DNA of 48,896 bases from Labilithrix sp. (GTDB lineage: Bacteria; Myxococcota_A; Polyangia; Polyangiales; Polyangiaceae). The notes below the pieces were generated by a model. The model was not told the origin of the DNA, made no database searches, and saw only the letters and a list, made by a program, of their open reading frames with translations. The position numbers and the translations under genes are program-made. Shown piece after piece: positions 29,104 to 37,492 of this stretch (positions within the stretch are counted from its first letter, which is position 1; each line of letters begins with the position of its first letter). Where the stretch lies: positions 1 to 48,896 of the forward strand of contig JAHBWF010000044.1 of NCBI GenBank assembly GCA_019637105.1. The letters are read 5' to 3'.

Positions 29104-30650
29104 GGCTTGCTCCCATCGACGACGCGGGACGACAGCTCGAATCCCGTGAGTGTCCGCGCGACGCCGCTCTCGAGATCGATGAACGTGAGGCGGCCCTCCG
29201 GGTGCTGCTGGGCCACGAAGACGCGCTTGGCGCCGGGGACCGCGCCGACGGCGATCGGCGGGCTCGCGAGCGCGTAGCGCTCGACCATGAGCTGAGGCAT
29301 CCGCGCGAGGTACGCGCCGAAGACCTTGGTCGCGTCGTCGCGCTCGGCGACGATCGCGCGATCGTTCGTCGTGGCCACCGCCGTGGGCGGCGCCTGGGTC
29401 GCCACGATCTTCGCGGGCAGCGTCTGGCCGATCGGCACGACGCTGAACGCGCCCGGCGATCCGCCCTCCCCGGCGGTCTTGTCGTGCAGGACGATCGCGT
29501 GCTGCGCGTCCGGGGTCGAGAAGATGCCGAGGACGGGCGAGTAGAGGCGCACCGTGCGGAGCGCCGAGCCCTGGCCGAGATCGAGGATCGTGAAGCGCTC
29601 GACGGCGAGGGCGTTCGTGTAGAGCAGCGCCTTCGTGCCGCCCGGGGCGATCGCGACGGAGCCGATCGTCTCGCCGGTGGCCGTCACCGACGTCACGTTC
29701 GCGGGGTCGGCGATGGGCAGGACCGCGACCTCGGCGGTGTCGCGGACGACGGCCACGGCGCGCTCGCCGGTGTCGGCGAGGTCCAGGTCCGTGACCGGCC
29801 CGCTGAGCGTGACGTCCTCGCGGGTGTCGGCGTCGAGCGCGACGACGGTGATCGCGCTCGAGCCGTCGCGGCGGACGAACGCGCGCTGACCGTCCTTCGT
29901 GACGAAGACGTCCCGCGTCCCGGGGTCCTCGTTCGGCGTGCTCGAGATGGCCACGTTCTTCGTGACGCGCGGCGCCCCCGACAGGTCGACGAGCGCGACG
30001 CCGTCCTGCGTGACCGCGTGCGCGCGCGCCTGCCCCTCGGCGAAGCCCACCGCCACCGGGCGGTAGCCGACGGCGAGGATCGTCGACGTCCCGGCGGTCA
30101 GATCGATCACGGTCAGGTCCTGGAAGCCCTCCGTCCTCGGCGCGCCGGGCACCTTGCGCGCGTCGGCCCACGCGATCGCGAAGCGGCCGTCGGCGGAGAA
30201 GACGAGCGAGTTGGCGTGCTTCGCCGTCTTGAACGTCGCCGCGGTGATCCCCTGCGGGGTCGCCTTGAGCAGCGTCGCGTCCTCCGAGAGCACGTTGAGC
30301 ACGAGGGTCGTGTCGACCTCCTGCCCCGGGACGCTCGCGAGGTACGTGGGCCCGTTGCCCGCCTCGACGGTGCGGACCTGGAGCGTCGTCGCGTCGACGA
30401 GCGCGACGCGGCCGCTCTTCGGGTTCGCGATCCACACGACGTTGCCGGTGGCGACCGGCGCCTCGTAGTCCGACTCGATCTCGCGCTCGGGCGGCGGCTC
30501 ACCGGGCGCCCCGCTCGCACCTCCATCGGCCGCGGCCGCGTCGTTGTCCGCGGCGCGGGCCTCGAAGCCGCTCAGCGCGTCTTCGGCGCACGCCGAGAAC
30601 CCGACCACGAGACCCAGCAGGAGCACGCTGCTCCGCAAGTGATGTCTCAT
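29100..30650 (-). CDS. Predicted beta-propeller lipoprotein (first gene of barrel operon)
   Basis: A 516-residue protein with a signal peptide ending in the lipobox FSAC (Cys21), an acidic Ala/Gly/Asp-rich linker to about 60, and then repeated beta-propeller blades: NVVWIANPKSGRVALVD, NSLVFSADGRFAIAWAD, RDVFVTKDGQRAFVRRD, GSVAIAPGGTKALLYTN. Each has the S-x-DGR/GG-x-x-A pattern of YVTN-type repeats. The start at 30650 is chosen because GGAGG lies about seven bases upstream and it begins the signal peptide; an ATG six codons earlier is poorer. The upstream 30651-30803 region contains an AT-rich stretch (about 30710-30745) and is probably the operon promoter. No specific ligand can be named. 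Confidence 0.8.
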   Translation of the reverse strand: MRHHLRSSVLLLGLVVGFSACAEDALSGFEARAADNDAAAADGGASGAPGEPPPEREIESDYEAPVATGNVVWIANPKSGRVALVDATTLQVRTVEAGNGPTYLASVPGQEVDTTLVLNVLSEDATLLKATPQGITAATFKTAKHANSLVFSADGRFAIAWADARKVPGAPRTEGFQDLTVIDLTAGTSTILAVGYRPVAVGFAEGQARAHAVTQDGVALVDLSGAPRVTKNVAISSTPNEDPGTRDVFVTKDGQRAFVRRDGSSAITVVALDADTREDVTLSGPVTDLDLADTGERAVAVVRDTAEVAVLPIADPANVTSVTATGETIGSVAIAPGGTKALLYTNALAVERFTILDLGQGSALRTVRLYSPVLGIFSTPDAQHAIVLHDKTAGEGGSPGAFSVVPIGQTLPAKIVATQAPPTAVATTNDRAIVAERDDATKVFGAYLARMPQLMVERYALASPPIAVGAVPGAKRVFVAQQHPEGRLTFIDLESGVARTLTGFELSSRVVDGSKP

Positions 30651-30803
30651 CCAGAACCTCCGCGGCACCCTCGAGCAACGCGCATGCCACGGCTGCGCTC
30701 GCCCAAATTCAGGGCAAAACAGGCTATTTCGAGTGCATTCTACACATCGACCCCTGGCACGGCTGTCAGTGCTCGAACCCGGCGGGCGCGGCGGACCGCG
30801 CGA

Positions 30804-31820
30804 TCAGCTGCCGATCCACACGCCGCGCTGGTTCGCGATCGTGATGTCGCGACGGAGCTCCGCTTCCTTGCGGTCGAGGTCGGGGCCGTGCTCGCCGCGC
30901 CGGCGGCGGCTCTTCACGAACGCGAGCTCCACGAGCTGGAGCTGCTTCTTCCGCCGGACGCTGAACGCGCTCCACCCCTTCGAGAAGAGGACGCCCCAGT
31001 TCTTGAAGCCGAGGGTGAAGTAGCTCGACACGAGCTTGAGCTCGCGCGGGTGGAGGAGCCCCCCGACCTCGCCGAACAGCTCGCGGACGACGATGCTCCG
31101 ATCGCGCACGACGAGCAGGGCGAGCAGCACGAAGAAGAGGATGTCGATCAGCCACGAGATGAGGAGCATCAGCACGAGCCCCTCCTCGCCGAAGACCGTG
31201 GGCAGGAAGTTGTGCATCGCGTGCATCGCCATCGCGCAGCCGAACCCGACGACCGGCGCGCCGATCTTCACGATCCAGCTCTTCGCCTCCGAGGCGATGC
31301 CGAAGCCGAGGCCGGTGCACGCGGTGAAGGTGCAGTGCGACAGCCCGAGGAGCACCGTGCGGAGGAAGAACAGGACGACGAAGCCGCCGAGGCCGCTCGT
31401 CGCGAACTGGTTGGCGACGTACAGGATGTCCTCCGTCAGCGTGAAGCCGAGGCCGACGACGCCGCCGTAGATCGCGCCGTCGAGCGGGCCGTCGAGCTCC
31501 CGCAGCCCGAGCGCGCTGATCAGCGCGATCAGCGCGACGCCGATCCCCTTGAACGTCTCCTCGAAGACCGGCGCGAAGACGGTGGCGCCGACGACGTCCA
31601 TCGCGCGCGGCGAGACGTCGACGAGCGCGGTCGTCGCCGACTGAGCGATGCTCGAGCTGAGGCCGCCGCCGAGCGTCGCGAAGAGCGCCCCCCAGACGAA
31701 GGCGGCGAGGATGAGCCACCAGGGCTCGGGCTCGAAGCGATCCACCCAGCGGATGAAGACGAGGTACGCGAGCACGAGCGGCGTGACGAAGATCAAGCCG
31801 AGGATGAGGCCCACGAGCAT
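30804..31820 (-). CDS. PrsW-family intramembrane metalloprotease
   Basis: A 338-residue membrane protein, with eight hydrophobic helices before a basic C-terminal tail of about 80 residues. Motifs of the PrsW family are in order: WVDRFEPEP before TM2; EETFK (87-91) as the EExxK motif; E130 in TLTEDILY; H162 in LSHCTFTACTG; H200/H203 in AMHAMHNF. Those Glu and His residues are the expected zinc-binding/catalytic set. PrsW cleaves anti-sigma factors by site-1-type proteolysis, but no anti-sigma factor is seen here, so the target is unknown. The start at ATG 31820 lacks a strong ribosome-binding site. It is divergent from the GGT-like gene across 90 bp and is separated from the barrel operon by 153 bp. 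Confidence 0.85.
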   Translation of the reverse strand: MLVGLILGLIFVTPLVLAYLVFIRWVDRFEPEPWWLILAAFVWGALFATLGGGLSSSIAQSATTALVDVSPRAMDVVGATVFAPVFEETFKGIGVALIALISALGLRELDGPLDGAIYGGVVGLGFTLTEDILYVANQFATSGLGGFVVLFFLRTVLLGLSHCTFTACTGLGFGIASEAKSWIVKIGAPVVGFGCAMAMHAMHNFLPTVFGEEGLVLMLLISWLIDILFFVLLALLVVRDRSIVVRELFGEVGGLLHPRELKLVSSYFTLGFKNWGVLFSKGWSAFSVRRKKQLQLVELAFVKSRRRRGEHGPDLDRKEAELRRDITIANQRGVWIGS

Positions 31821-31910
31821 CGCTCGTGCAGGCTAGCAGACTCCTCCGCGCGTGGCGCCGCGCGGCCGCGCCGGCGCGCGCCGGGCTCGGGTCGGTGTAG
31901 GGTGCCGACC

Positions 31911-33515
31911 GTGAGCCGAGGAGCCGTACGCGAGCAACCGTCCGCCCCGGGAGCACGGGCGTCGTCGCCGCCGGGAGATCCCCAGACCGCAGAGGCGGGA
32001 GCCGCGCTCCTCGGCGAGGGCGGCAACGCGATCGACGCCGCCGTCGCCGCCGCGTTCGCGGCCTTCGTGTGCGAGCTGCCGCTCTGCTCGCCGCTCGGCG
32101 GCGGCGTCTGCCTGGTCGAGCGGGGCGCGGACGCGCCGGTCGCGTTCGACATGTTCGCGCGGACGCCCGGGCTCGGCCTCCCGCCCGCTCCCGCCGCGCG
32201 GCCGCCGCGCGACTTCGCCGCCGTGACGGTCGACTTCGGCGCCGCCTCGCAGGTGTTCCACGTCGGCCGCGCCAGCGTCGCCGTCCCGCTCGCGCTCACG
32301 GGGCTCCTCGAGCTCCACCGGCGCTGGGGAGCCCGTCCCCTCGCGAGCGTGCTCGCCCCGGCGATCGCCCTCGGGCGCGACGGCTACACGCTCGGTCCGG
32401 GCGTCGCCTTCGTGTTCGAGATCCTCCGGCCGATCGTGGAGCGGACCGAGGCGTGCCGGCGCCTCTTCCTCGACGGCGCCGGTGAGATCGCGACCACCGG
32501 CGCGCGCCTCACCAACCGCGACCTCGCCGCGACGCTCGAGGCGCTCGCCCGGCGCCCGGAGGCCGTCGTCCGCGACCTCCACGAGGCGTTCGCGCGCGAG
32601 ATGGGGCCGGACCGAGGCGGGCTCGTCACGCCGGAGGACGTCGCGGCGGCCGCGATCGCGGAGCGCGCGCCGGTCATCGTGGATCACGGCGACTGGCGGC
32701 TCGCCACGATGCCCTCGCCGTCGACCGGCGGCGTGCTCGTCGCCCTCGGCCTGCGCCTGCTCGAGGGCGTGGGCCGCGCGCCGCGTCTCTCGCGCGAGCA
32801 CGTGCTCCTCGTGGCCCAGGCGCAGGAGGCGATGCTCGCCGAGCGCGACGAGACCTTCGCGGAGCGCTGCGCCGATCCGGTCCTCGTCGCGGCGCTCCTC
32901 GCCGACGAGCGGCTCGCGGCGGCGCGGCAGTTCGCGCGGGACAACCTCCTCGGCTCGACGACGCAGATCAGCGCGATCGATCGGAGCGGGACCGCCGTCT
33001 CGCTCACGCTCACGAACGGCGAGGGCTCGGGCCACGTCCTCTCGGGCACCGGCATGATCGCCAACAACCTGCTCGGAGAGGAGGACCTCCACCCGCGCGG
33101 CTTCCACCGCGACCCGCCGGGGACGCCGCTCGCGACGATGATGGCGCCGACGCTGCTGTCGCGCGGCGGCGATCGCGTCGCCCTCGGCAGCGGCGGCTCG
33201 AACCGGCTCCGGACGGCGATCCTCCAGGTGCTGGTCGGCCTCGTCGAGCACCGCGTCCCCGCCGCCGACGCCGTCCTCGCGCCGAGGCTCCACCTCGAGA
33301 TCGACGCCGCCACGAAGGAGCCTCGGATCGCGTTCGAGGCCGCCGGGCTCGGCGACGACGTCGTCGCGGCGCTGCGCGATCGCTACCCCTCCGCGCCGGC
33401 CGTCTTCGCCGCTCCGAACCTCTATTTCGGCGGCGTCCACCTGGCGATGCGCGTCGGCGACGCGTTCGACGGCGTCGGCGATCCCCGCCGCGCCGGCGCG
33501 CGCGTCATCGTCTAG
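31911..33515 (+). CDS. Gamma-glutamyltransferase-like NTN hydrolase, divergent
   Basis: A 534-residue protein of the gamma-glutamyltransferase family, which self-cleaves to create an N-terminal Thr nucleophile. Present are the early GEGGNAIDAAVAAAFA region, LGGG, and the cleavage site with T350-T351 (STTQISAID). Further on come GSGHVLSGTGM and the substrate segments MMAPTLL and GSGGSNRLRTAILQ. Deviations are TTQ in place of TTH, NNLLGEEDL for the usual NNxMDDF, and FARTPG where the REMAP-type Arg stretch is normal. It has no signal peptide, whereas classical GGT is periplasmic. It may hydrolyse something other than glutathione. The start is GTG 31911; a GTG three codons earlier is possible. 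The convergent neighbour begins 35 bp after its stop. Confidence 0.8.
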   Translation: MSRGAVREQPSAPGARASSPPGDPQTAEAGAALLGEGGNAIDAAVAAAFAAFVCELPLCSPLGGGVCLVERGADAPVAFDMFARTPGLGLPPAPAARPPRDFAAVTVDFGAASQVFHVGRASVAVPLALTGLLELHRRWGARPLASVLAPAIALGRDGYTLGPGVAFVFEILRPIVERTEACRRLFLDGAGEIATTGARLTNRDLAATLEALARRPEAVVRDLHEAFAREMGPDRGGLVTPEDVAAAAIAERAPVIVDHGDWRLATMPSPSTGGVLVALGLRLLEGVGRAPRLSREHVLLVAQAQEAMLAERDETFAERCADPVLVAALLADERLAAARQFARDNLLGSTTQISAIDRSGTAVSLTLTNGEGSGHVLSGTGMIANNLLGEEDLHPRGFHRDPPGTPLATMMAPTLLSRGGDRVALGSGGSNRLRTAILQVLVGLVEHRVPAADAVLAPRLHLEIDAATKEPRIAFEAAGLGDDVVAALRDRYPSAPAVFAAPNLYFGGVHLAMRVGDAFDGVGDPRRAGARVIV

Positions 33516-33550
33516 CACCTCGAGCGCGTCCGCCGGGCGCGCGGCCGCTC

Positions 33551-34612
33551 TCAGGGTGTGTCCGGGAAATCGCCGGACGCCGGGAGCCTGACGTTGGCCG
33601 GCGCGAAGGCGCCCGCGATCGCCACGAACGACGCGTCGCCGTCGCGGCGCTCCTGCTGCACGTAGAGGTACGACCGGTCGCCGAGATCGAGGAGCGCCGG
33701 CGCCGCCTCCCGTTGACCGACGGAGTAGACCGGCACCGGTTGGCGCGACAGCGGCCCCGCCTCGCCGTAGCGCGCGGCGAAGCCCACCGCCGTGGCGCCC
33801 GAGGCGTCGGCCCCGGTGTAGAGCACGCGCACGTGCAGCCGCCCCGCGGGCGTCGTGCGCGTGACGACGCACGGATCGCCGACCGACGCCGTGTCGAACG
33901 GCGGCTTCTCGTTGGGCAGGAGGCTCCCGGGAGCCGGCGCCGGCGCCGGGGCGAGCACCGGCCCGCCCCCGAGGCGGCTCCACGTGATCCCGTCCGCGCT
34001 CTCCGCTTCGCCGATCGCGCCCCCGGCCGCGTAGAACATCCGGAGGCGCCCGTCCGGCAGCGCGTAGACGCTCGGCGCGCGGGGCGCCGCCGGCTCCCAC
34101 GACCCCGGAGCCGGATCGCGCGGGAGGACCGGCCCGGGCTCCTTCCGGAAGGTCAGGCCGTCGGGCGAGCGCGCGACGCCGATCCCCTCGCGGCCCGCGT
34201 AGAAGAGCCAGAGCTCGCCGCGGAAGCGGAGGAGCGCCGGTCCGGAGAGCGCCCCCTCCCAGGCAGCGTCCGGCGCGAGGACGGTCGCGGGGCTCCGACC
34301 GAAGTGACCGCTCGTGCCGAAGAACGTGCGCTCGTCGAGCGCGCGCGTGCGCACGATCACGTCGTCGTCTCCGGCGCGCGCGACGGCGTAGAGCAGCGTG
34401 GAGTCGCCGTCGCGCAGCACGGCCGGCTCGCGGTAGAGCGCGCGCGCGTCGTCGAGGACGAACGGCGCCACGCCCTTGACCTCCTCGGGCTCGAGCCGGC
34501 GGAACGGGCCCACGCCGGCGCTGGGGAGGTTCTGGTCCCCCTCGCCCGCGGCGCCGGTGGTGGCGCACGCGGCGACGAGCCCGAGACCGAAGAGCCGGCC
34601 GATCCACCTCAT
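33551..34612 (-). CDS. Predicted propeller-fold lipoprotein (glycosidase-like five-bladed repeats)
   Basis: A 353-residue protein. A short signal peptide ends in LVAAC (Cys16), followed by a Gly/Glu-rich linker. The remainder has five repeated units with aromatic beta strands and the DGLTF/DGITW turn (RSPDGLTFRKEPGPVLP, ESADGITWSRLGGGPVLA), typical of the five-bladed propeller shared by GH32/43/62/68 and related phosphorylases. I see no convincing catalytic triad of Asp/Glu, so a binding role is as likely as hydrolysis. The ATG at 34612 overlaps the upstream FadL-like gene's stop (ATGA). It is the last gene of a three-gene operon with two outer-membrane proteins, the same plan as the operon at 26.6-30.7 kb. 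Confidence 0.75.
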   Translation of the reverse strand: MRWIGRLFGLGLVAACATTGAAGEGDQNLPSAGVGPFRRLEPEEVKGVAPFVLDDARALYREPAVLRDGDSTLLYAVARAGDDDVIVRTRALDERTFFGTSGHFGRSPATVLAPDAAWEGALSGPALLRFRGELWLFYAGREGIGVARSPDGLTFRKEPGPVLPRDPAPGSWEPAAPRAPSVYALPDGRLRMFYAAGGAIGEAESADGITWSRLGGGPVLAPAPAPAPGSLLPNEKPPFDTASVGDPCVVTRTTPAGRLHVRVLYTGADASGATAVGFAARYGEAGPLSRQPVPVYSVGQREAAPALLDLGDRSYLYVQQERRDGDASFVAIAGAFAPANVRLPASGDFPDTP

Positions 34613-36024
34613 CGCGCCGCCGCCTTCGCGCCTTGGCCCCGCTCCTCGCCGAACGCGAAGCCCGCGGTGAGGCCGACGTTCACGATCGAGCCGCCGGCGG
34701 TGTAGTCGCCGACGTAGTCCGCCGCGCTCGCCTTCAGCGTCGTCCCGGTCGAGAGGCGGCTGAGCTGCAGGTGCGCGTCGATCGTGAGCGTCCCCGGCAG
34801 CTCGGGGAGCACGTCGTCGAAGGCGCCGCCGACGCCGAGCGAGAACGTGTGACGGTCGCGATCGACGTAGTTCGTGAGCCCGCTCTGCGCCGCGATCGGG
34901 CTCTTCGCGAGCTCGTACCCCCCGCGGAGGTACCCTCGCGCCGCGCGATCGCCGAGCGCGTGCCACTCGAGGCCGAGGCGCGGCACCACGCGATCGTACA
35001 TCTTGAGCGGCTCGATGCGCGTGGGCGCGGGGGTCGTCGGCGGCGTCACCGTCGACGGCCAGCCGCTCGGAGGCGGCGGGATCTCGAGGACGGCGTCGAG
35101 CTTCGCGACCGGGGCGACGTACGCGCTCCATTGGATCCAGGTCGCGTCGAAGGTCGTCTTCAGGCGATCGGTCACCGCCCACGAGCCGCCGAGCACCGCC
35201 TGCTGCGGGAGGAAGTTGTTGACGCTGCGCGTGTGGAGCTCGTAGAGCGCCGTCGTGAGCCCGGAGACGTCGCCGAAGAGGTGGGCGGTCAGGTCGAGCG
35301 CGAGCTGGAACTCGCCGCGGTAGACGGCGGCCAGCGCGACGCGCTCCCCGAGCGCGACGCGCACGCCCGCCTGCGGGTATCGGACGGCGGTGAGATCGGC
35401 GTCGACCTCGTGGCGGAGCCTCGAGTCGTCGGGGCGGAAGACGTTCGCCCCGCCGCTGATGTCGAGGCGGCCGCGCGTCGACGACATGAACGAAAGGCCG
35501 CCGCCGATCCAGAGCCACGGCGTGGGCTCGATCGCGAGGTTCGCGGCGAGGAAGAGGCGCTGGTTGCGGTTGTCGTAGAGCTCCCAGCGCGGCTGCTCCT
35601 GGCGGAGCGCGCGCACGCGCGAGACGCGATCGTCGGGCAAGTGGACGGCGACGCCGAAGGCGAACGGCAGGCCGAGGATCTTGCCGGGGGCGACCAAGCC
35701 CGCGTTCATCCCCTTCACCGGATCGACGCCGTTGTCGCGGCCGTTCATCTCGAGCGAGTGCTCGGCGCGGAAGTAGCCGACGCCGATCTCGAGGCCGCGC
35801 GAGCGCGCGAGCGCCGCCGGGTTGTAGTAGCTCGCCGCGAAGCCGCGGGTCTCCGCCGCGACGGCGCCGCCCATCGCGGTCTCGCGCGATCCGAAGCCGA
35901 ACGTGTCGGGCGGGTTCGCGCGCGCCGGCGACGCCGCGCCGAGGATCGCCGCCAGCGCCGCGCCGGCGGGGCGCCAGGCGCGCGTCGCGGCGGCGCGCGC
36001 GTCACGCGGCCTGCGGCGCGCCAT
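34609..36024 (-). CDS. FadL/OmpP1-like outer-membrane protein (second of a tandem pair)
   Basis: A 471-residue outer-membrane barrel. A signal peptide with Arg-rich start and ASPARAN cleavage is followed by the FadL/OMPP1 N-terminal plug region (FGFGSRETAMGGA, then FAASYYNPAALA with the family's NPA motif). The rest alternates polar and hydrophobic residues, forming about 14 strands. FadL-type proteins import long-chain fatty acids and other hydrophobic molecules. The C terminus ends with an alanine-rich tail rather than a terminal Phe. The upstream paralogue's stop overlaps this ATG (TGATG), and this stop overlaps the next gene's ATG. The true start at 36024 is taken from the signal peptide; the open frame continues upstream only as shadow sequence. 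Confidence 0.85.
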   Translation of the reverse strand: MARRRPRDARAAATRAWRPAGAALAAILGAASPARANPPDTFGFGSRETAMGGAVAAETRGFAASYYNPAALARSRGLEIGVGYFRAEHSLEMNGRDNGVDPVKGMNAGLVAPGKILGLPFAFGVAVHLPDDRVSRVRALRQEQPRWELYDNRNQRLFLAANLAIEPTPWLWIGGGLSFMSSTRGRLDISGGANVFRPDDSRLRHEVDADLTAVRYPQAGVRVALGERVALAAVYRGEFQLALDLTAHLFGDVSGLTTALYELHTRSVNNFLPQQAVLGGSWAVTDRLKTTFDATWIQWSAYVAPVAKLDAVLEIPPPPSGWPSTVTPPTTPAPTRIEPLKMYDRVVPRLGLEWHALGDRAARGYLRGGYELAKSPIAAQSGLTNYVDRDRHTFSLGVGGAFDDVLPELPGTLTIDAHLQLSRLSTGTTLKASAADYVGDYTAGGSIVNVGLTAGFAFGEERGQGAKAAAR

Positions 36025-37355
36025 CAGAACTTCACCCCGGCGTTGAGGCCGAAGACCTTCACGTGCCCGGACGCCTCGCCCCGGGAGAGCGCCGCGCCCG
36101 CGCCGTCGCGCGAGGTCACCGTGCGCGGGAGGAGCAGGTGGTACTGGGCGAAGAGATCGAGGTCGATCGGCGGCAGCGGCGCGTCGAGCGAGAGCCCCAC
36201 GCCGGTGGTCACGGCTACGCGCGTCGAGTCGAAGTAGCGCGTCGGGACCGTGACCACGCTCTTCGACGGCACGTCGAAGGCCTCCGACGCCGGGACGTCG
36301 GGCGGGAGCGCCGAGGTCTCGACGAAGCCGCCGCCGCGCCCGCGCAGGACGACGCCGGGCGCGAGCTCGAAGCCCTGCTCGGCGCCGACGCGCACCGCCG
36401 CCGTGTCCCGCCAGGCGATCCGCGGCGGGGCGAGCCCGCACGCCCCCGCCCCGCCCTCGCTGCACGCCACAGTCGGCTCGAGCACGCCCGGGAACGCGCT
36501 CCATTTCTTGTAGACGAGCTGGAGCGCGAGGACGTTCAGCGCGTCGACGCGCGCGATCTCGAGCGCCCCCTGCGCCGGATCGTACTGGGCGAGGCCGGAG
36601 ATGTTGAGCAGCGGGATCGCGATCGACGAGAGCTTCGTGCCGTCGACGACGACCTGGAAGCGCGCGTCGAGCGTGCCTTTGTAGGTGACGCCGACGCGCA
36701 GCTTCGAGCCGCCGGGGACGTCCCAGGTGATCCCAGCGACGGGCGCGTAGGTCGCCACGAGCTGGTTCTCGACGCGGGTGCCGACCCTGCCCGTCACGTC
36801 CGTCGCGGCGACGACGGTGCCGGCGATCTCCGCGAGCGCGGCGAACCCGACGCCGGCGCGGACGCCGTAGCCGACGTCGGCGCCCAGGCCGCCGCGGATC
36901 GCGAGCGACTGCGCGCGGTCGGCGAGCAGCGGGAACTGCGTCGTCTCCGGGTAGAGGACGCGGCCGCGCACGATGACGTCCGTCGGCGTGTAGAACGCGA
37001 GGGCGACGCCGACGCGATCGCGCAGCTTGCCCCCGAACGGCAGCGGGACGTCCGCGCCGATGACCACGCCCTTCGCGGGCTGCGCCGGCGTCCGCCCCGG
37101 CAGCCCCTCGCCGATCGCGTCGAGCGCGAAGACGGCGCCGCCGTAGCCGAGCGTCAGCTTGTTCCGGCGGATCGTCGAGGCGAGCGCCGGGTTGTGCCAG
37201 GCCGTCTCGTAGCCCGCGGCGTGGGCCGCGCCCGTCGCGCCCATCGCGCTCGTCCGGCCTCCGTAGCCGAAGAGGTCCTCCGGGGACGCCTCGGCGCGCG
37301 CCTCGAGCGCGAGCAAGCCGGCGCCCCCGAGGGCCAGCGCGAGGACCCACCGCAT
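36024..37355 (-). CDS. FadL/OmpP1-like outer-membrane protein (first of a tandem pair)
   Basis: A 443-residue outer-membrane barrel with a signal peptide (LALALGGAGLLALEARA) and then FGYGGRTSAMGATGAA and an NPALA motif, matching the plug of its downstream neighbour. The two share N-terminal plan and are probably an ancient tandem duplication that diverged. The C terminus ends in GVKF, a terminal Phe consistent with barrel insertion by BAM. It contains two Cys about 13 residues apart (near residue 305), absent from its partner as far as I can see. The ATG at 37355 is preceded by a GTG codon; no strong Shine-Dalgarno is visible. rlmN lies upstream on the same strand, 137 bp away, and a 20-bp tandem repeat sits in the gap. 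Confidence 0.85.
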   Translation of the reverse strand: MRWVLALALGGAGLLALEARAEASPEDLFGYGGRTSAMGATGAAHAAGYETAWHNPALASTIRRNKLTLGYGGAVFALDAIGEGLPGRTPAQPAKGVVIGADVPLPFGGKLRDRVGVALAFYTPTDVIVRGRVLYPETTQFPLLADRAQSLAIRGGLGADVGYGVRAGVGFAALAEIAGTVVAATDVTGRVGTRVENQLVATYAPVAGITWDVPGGSKLRVGVTYKGTLDARFQVVVDGTKLSSIAIPLLNISGLAQYDPAQGALEIARVDALNVLALQLVYKKWSAFPGVLEPTVACSEGGAGACGLAPPRIAWRDTAAVRVGAEQGFELAPGVVLRGRGGGFVETSALPPDVPASEAFDVPSKSVVTVPTRYFDSTRVAVTTGVGLSLDAPLPPIDLDLFAQYHLLLPRTVTSRDGAGAALSRGEASGHVKVFGLNAGVKF

Positions 37356-37448
37356 CACACGCGGGCATATCACGCTTCGGCCGGGGACGGCGCCCGAGGT
37401 GCGCAGCGCCGGCGCCGGCGCCGCCGAGCCGCGACCCGGCGCGGCGAG

Positions 37449-37488
37449 CCAGGACATCCGCCGGCCGGCCAGGACATCCGCCGGCCGG
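37449..37488. repeat. Perfect 20-bp tandem duplication downstream of rlmN
   Basis: The unit CCAGGACATCCGCCGGCCGG occurs at 37449-37468 and again, identical, at 37469-37488. It begins five bases after the rlmN stop on the minus strand and lies upstream of the FadL-like operon. Each unit ends in CCGGCCGG, self-complementary, so the two copies could also pair with each other as a hairpin. It could be a terminator element, a regulatory site or a simple tandem duplication. Confidence 0.8.
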
Positions 37489-37492
37489 GGCC

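Noticed and set aside
30737-30769. -10-like TAGAAT with CTGACA on the minus strand before the propeller operon
   Set aside because: The spacing is 21 bp, too long for a good promoter; noted only as an AT-rich region.
30755-30772. Sigma-54-like TGGCAC element upstream of the propeller operon
   Set aside because: The TTGC half is missing at the right distance and the orientation is opposite to the operon.
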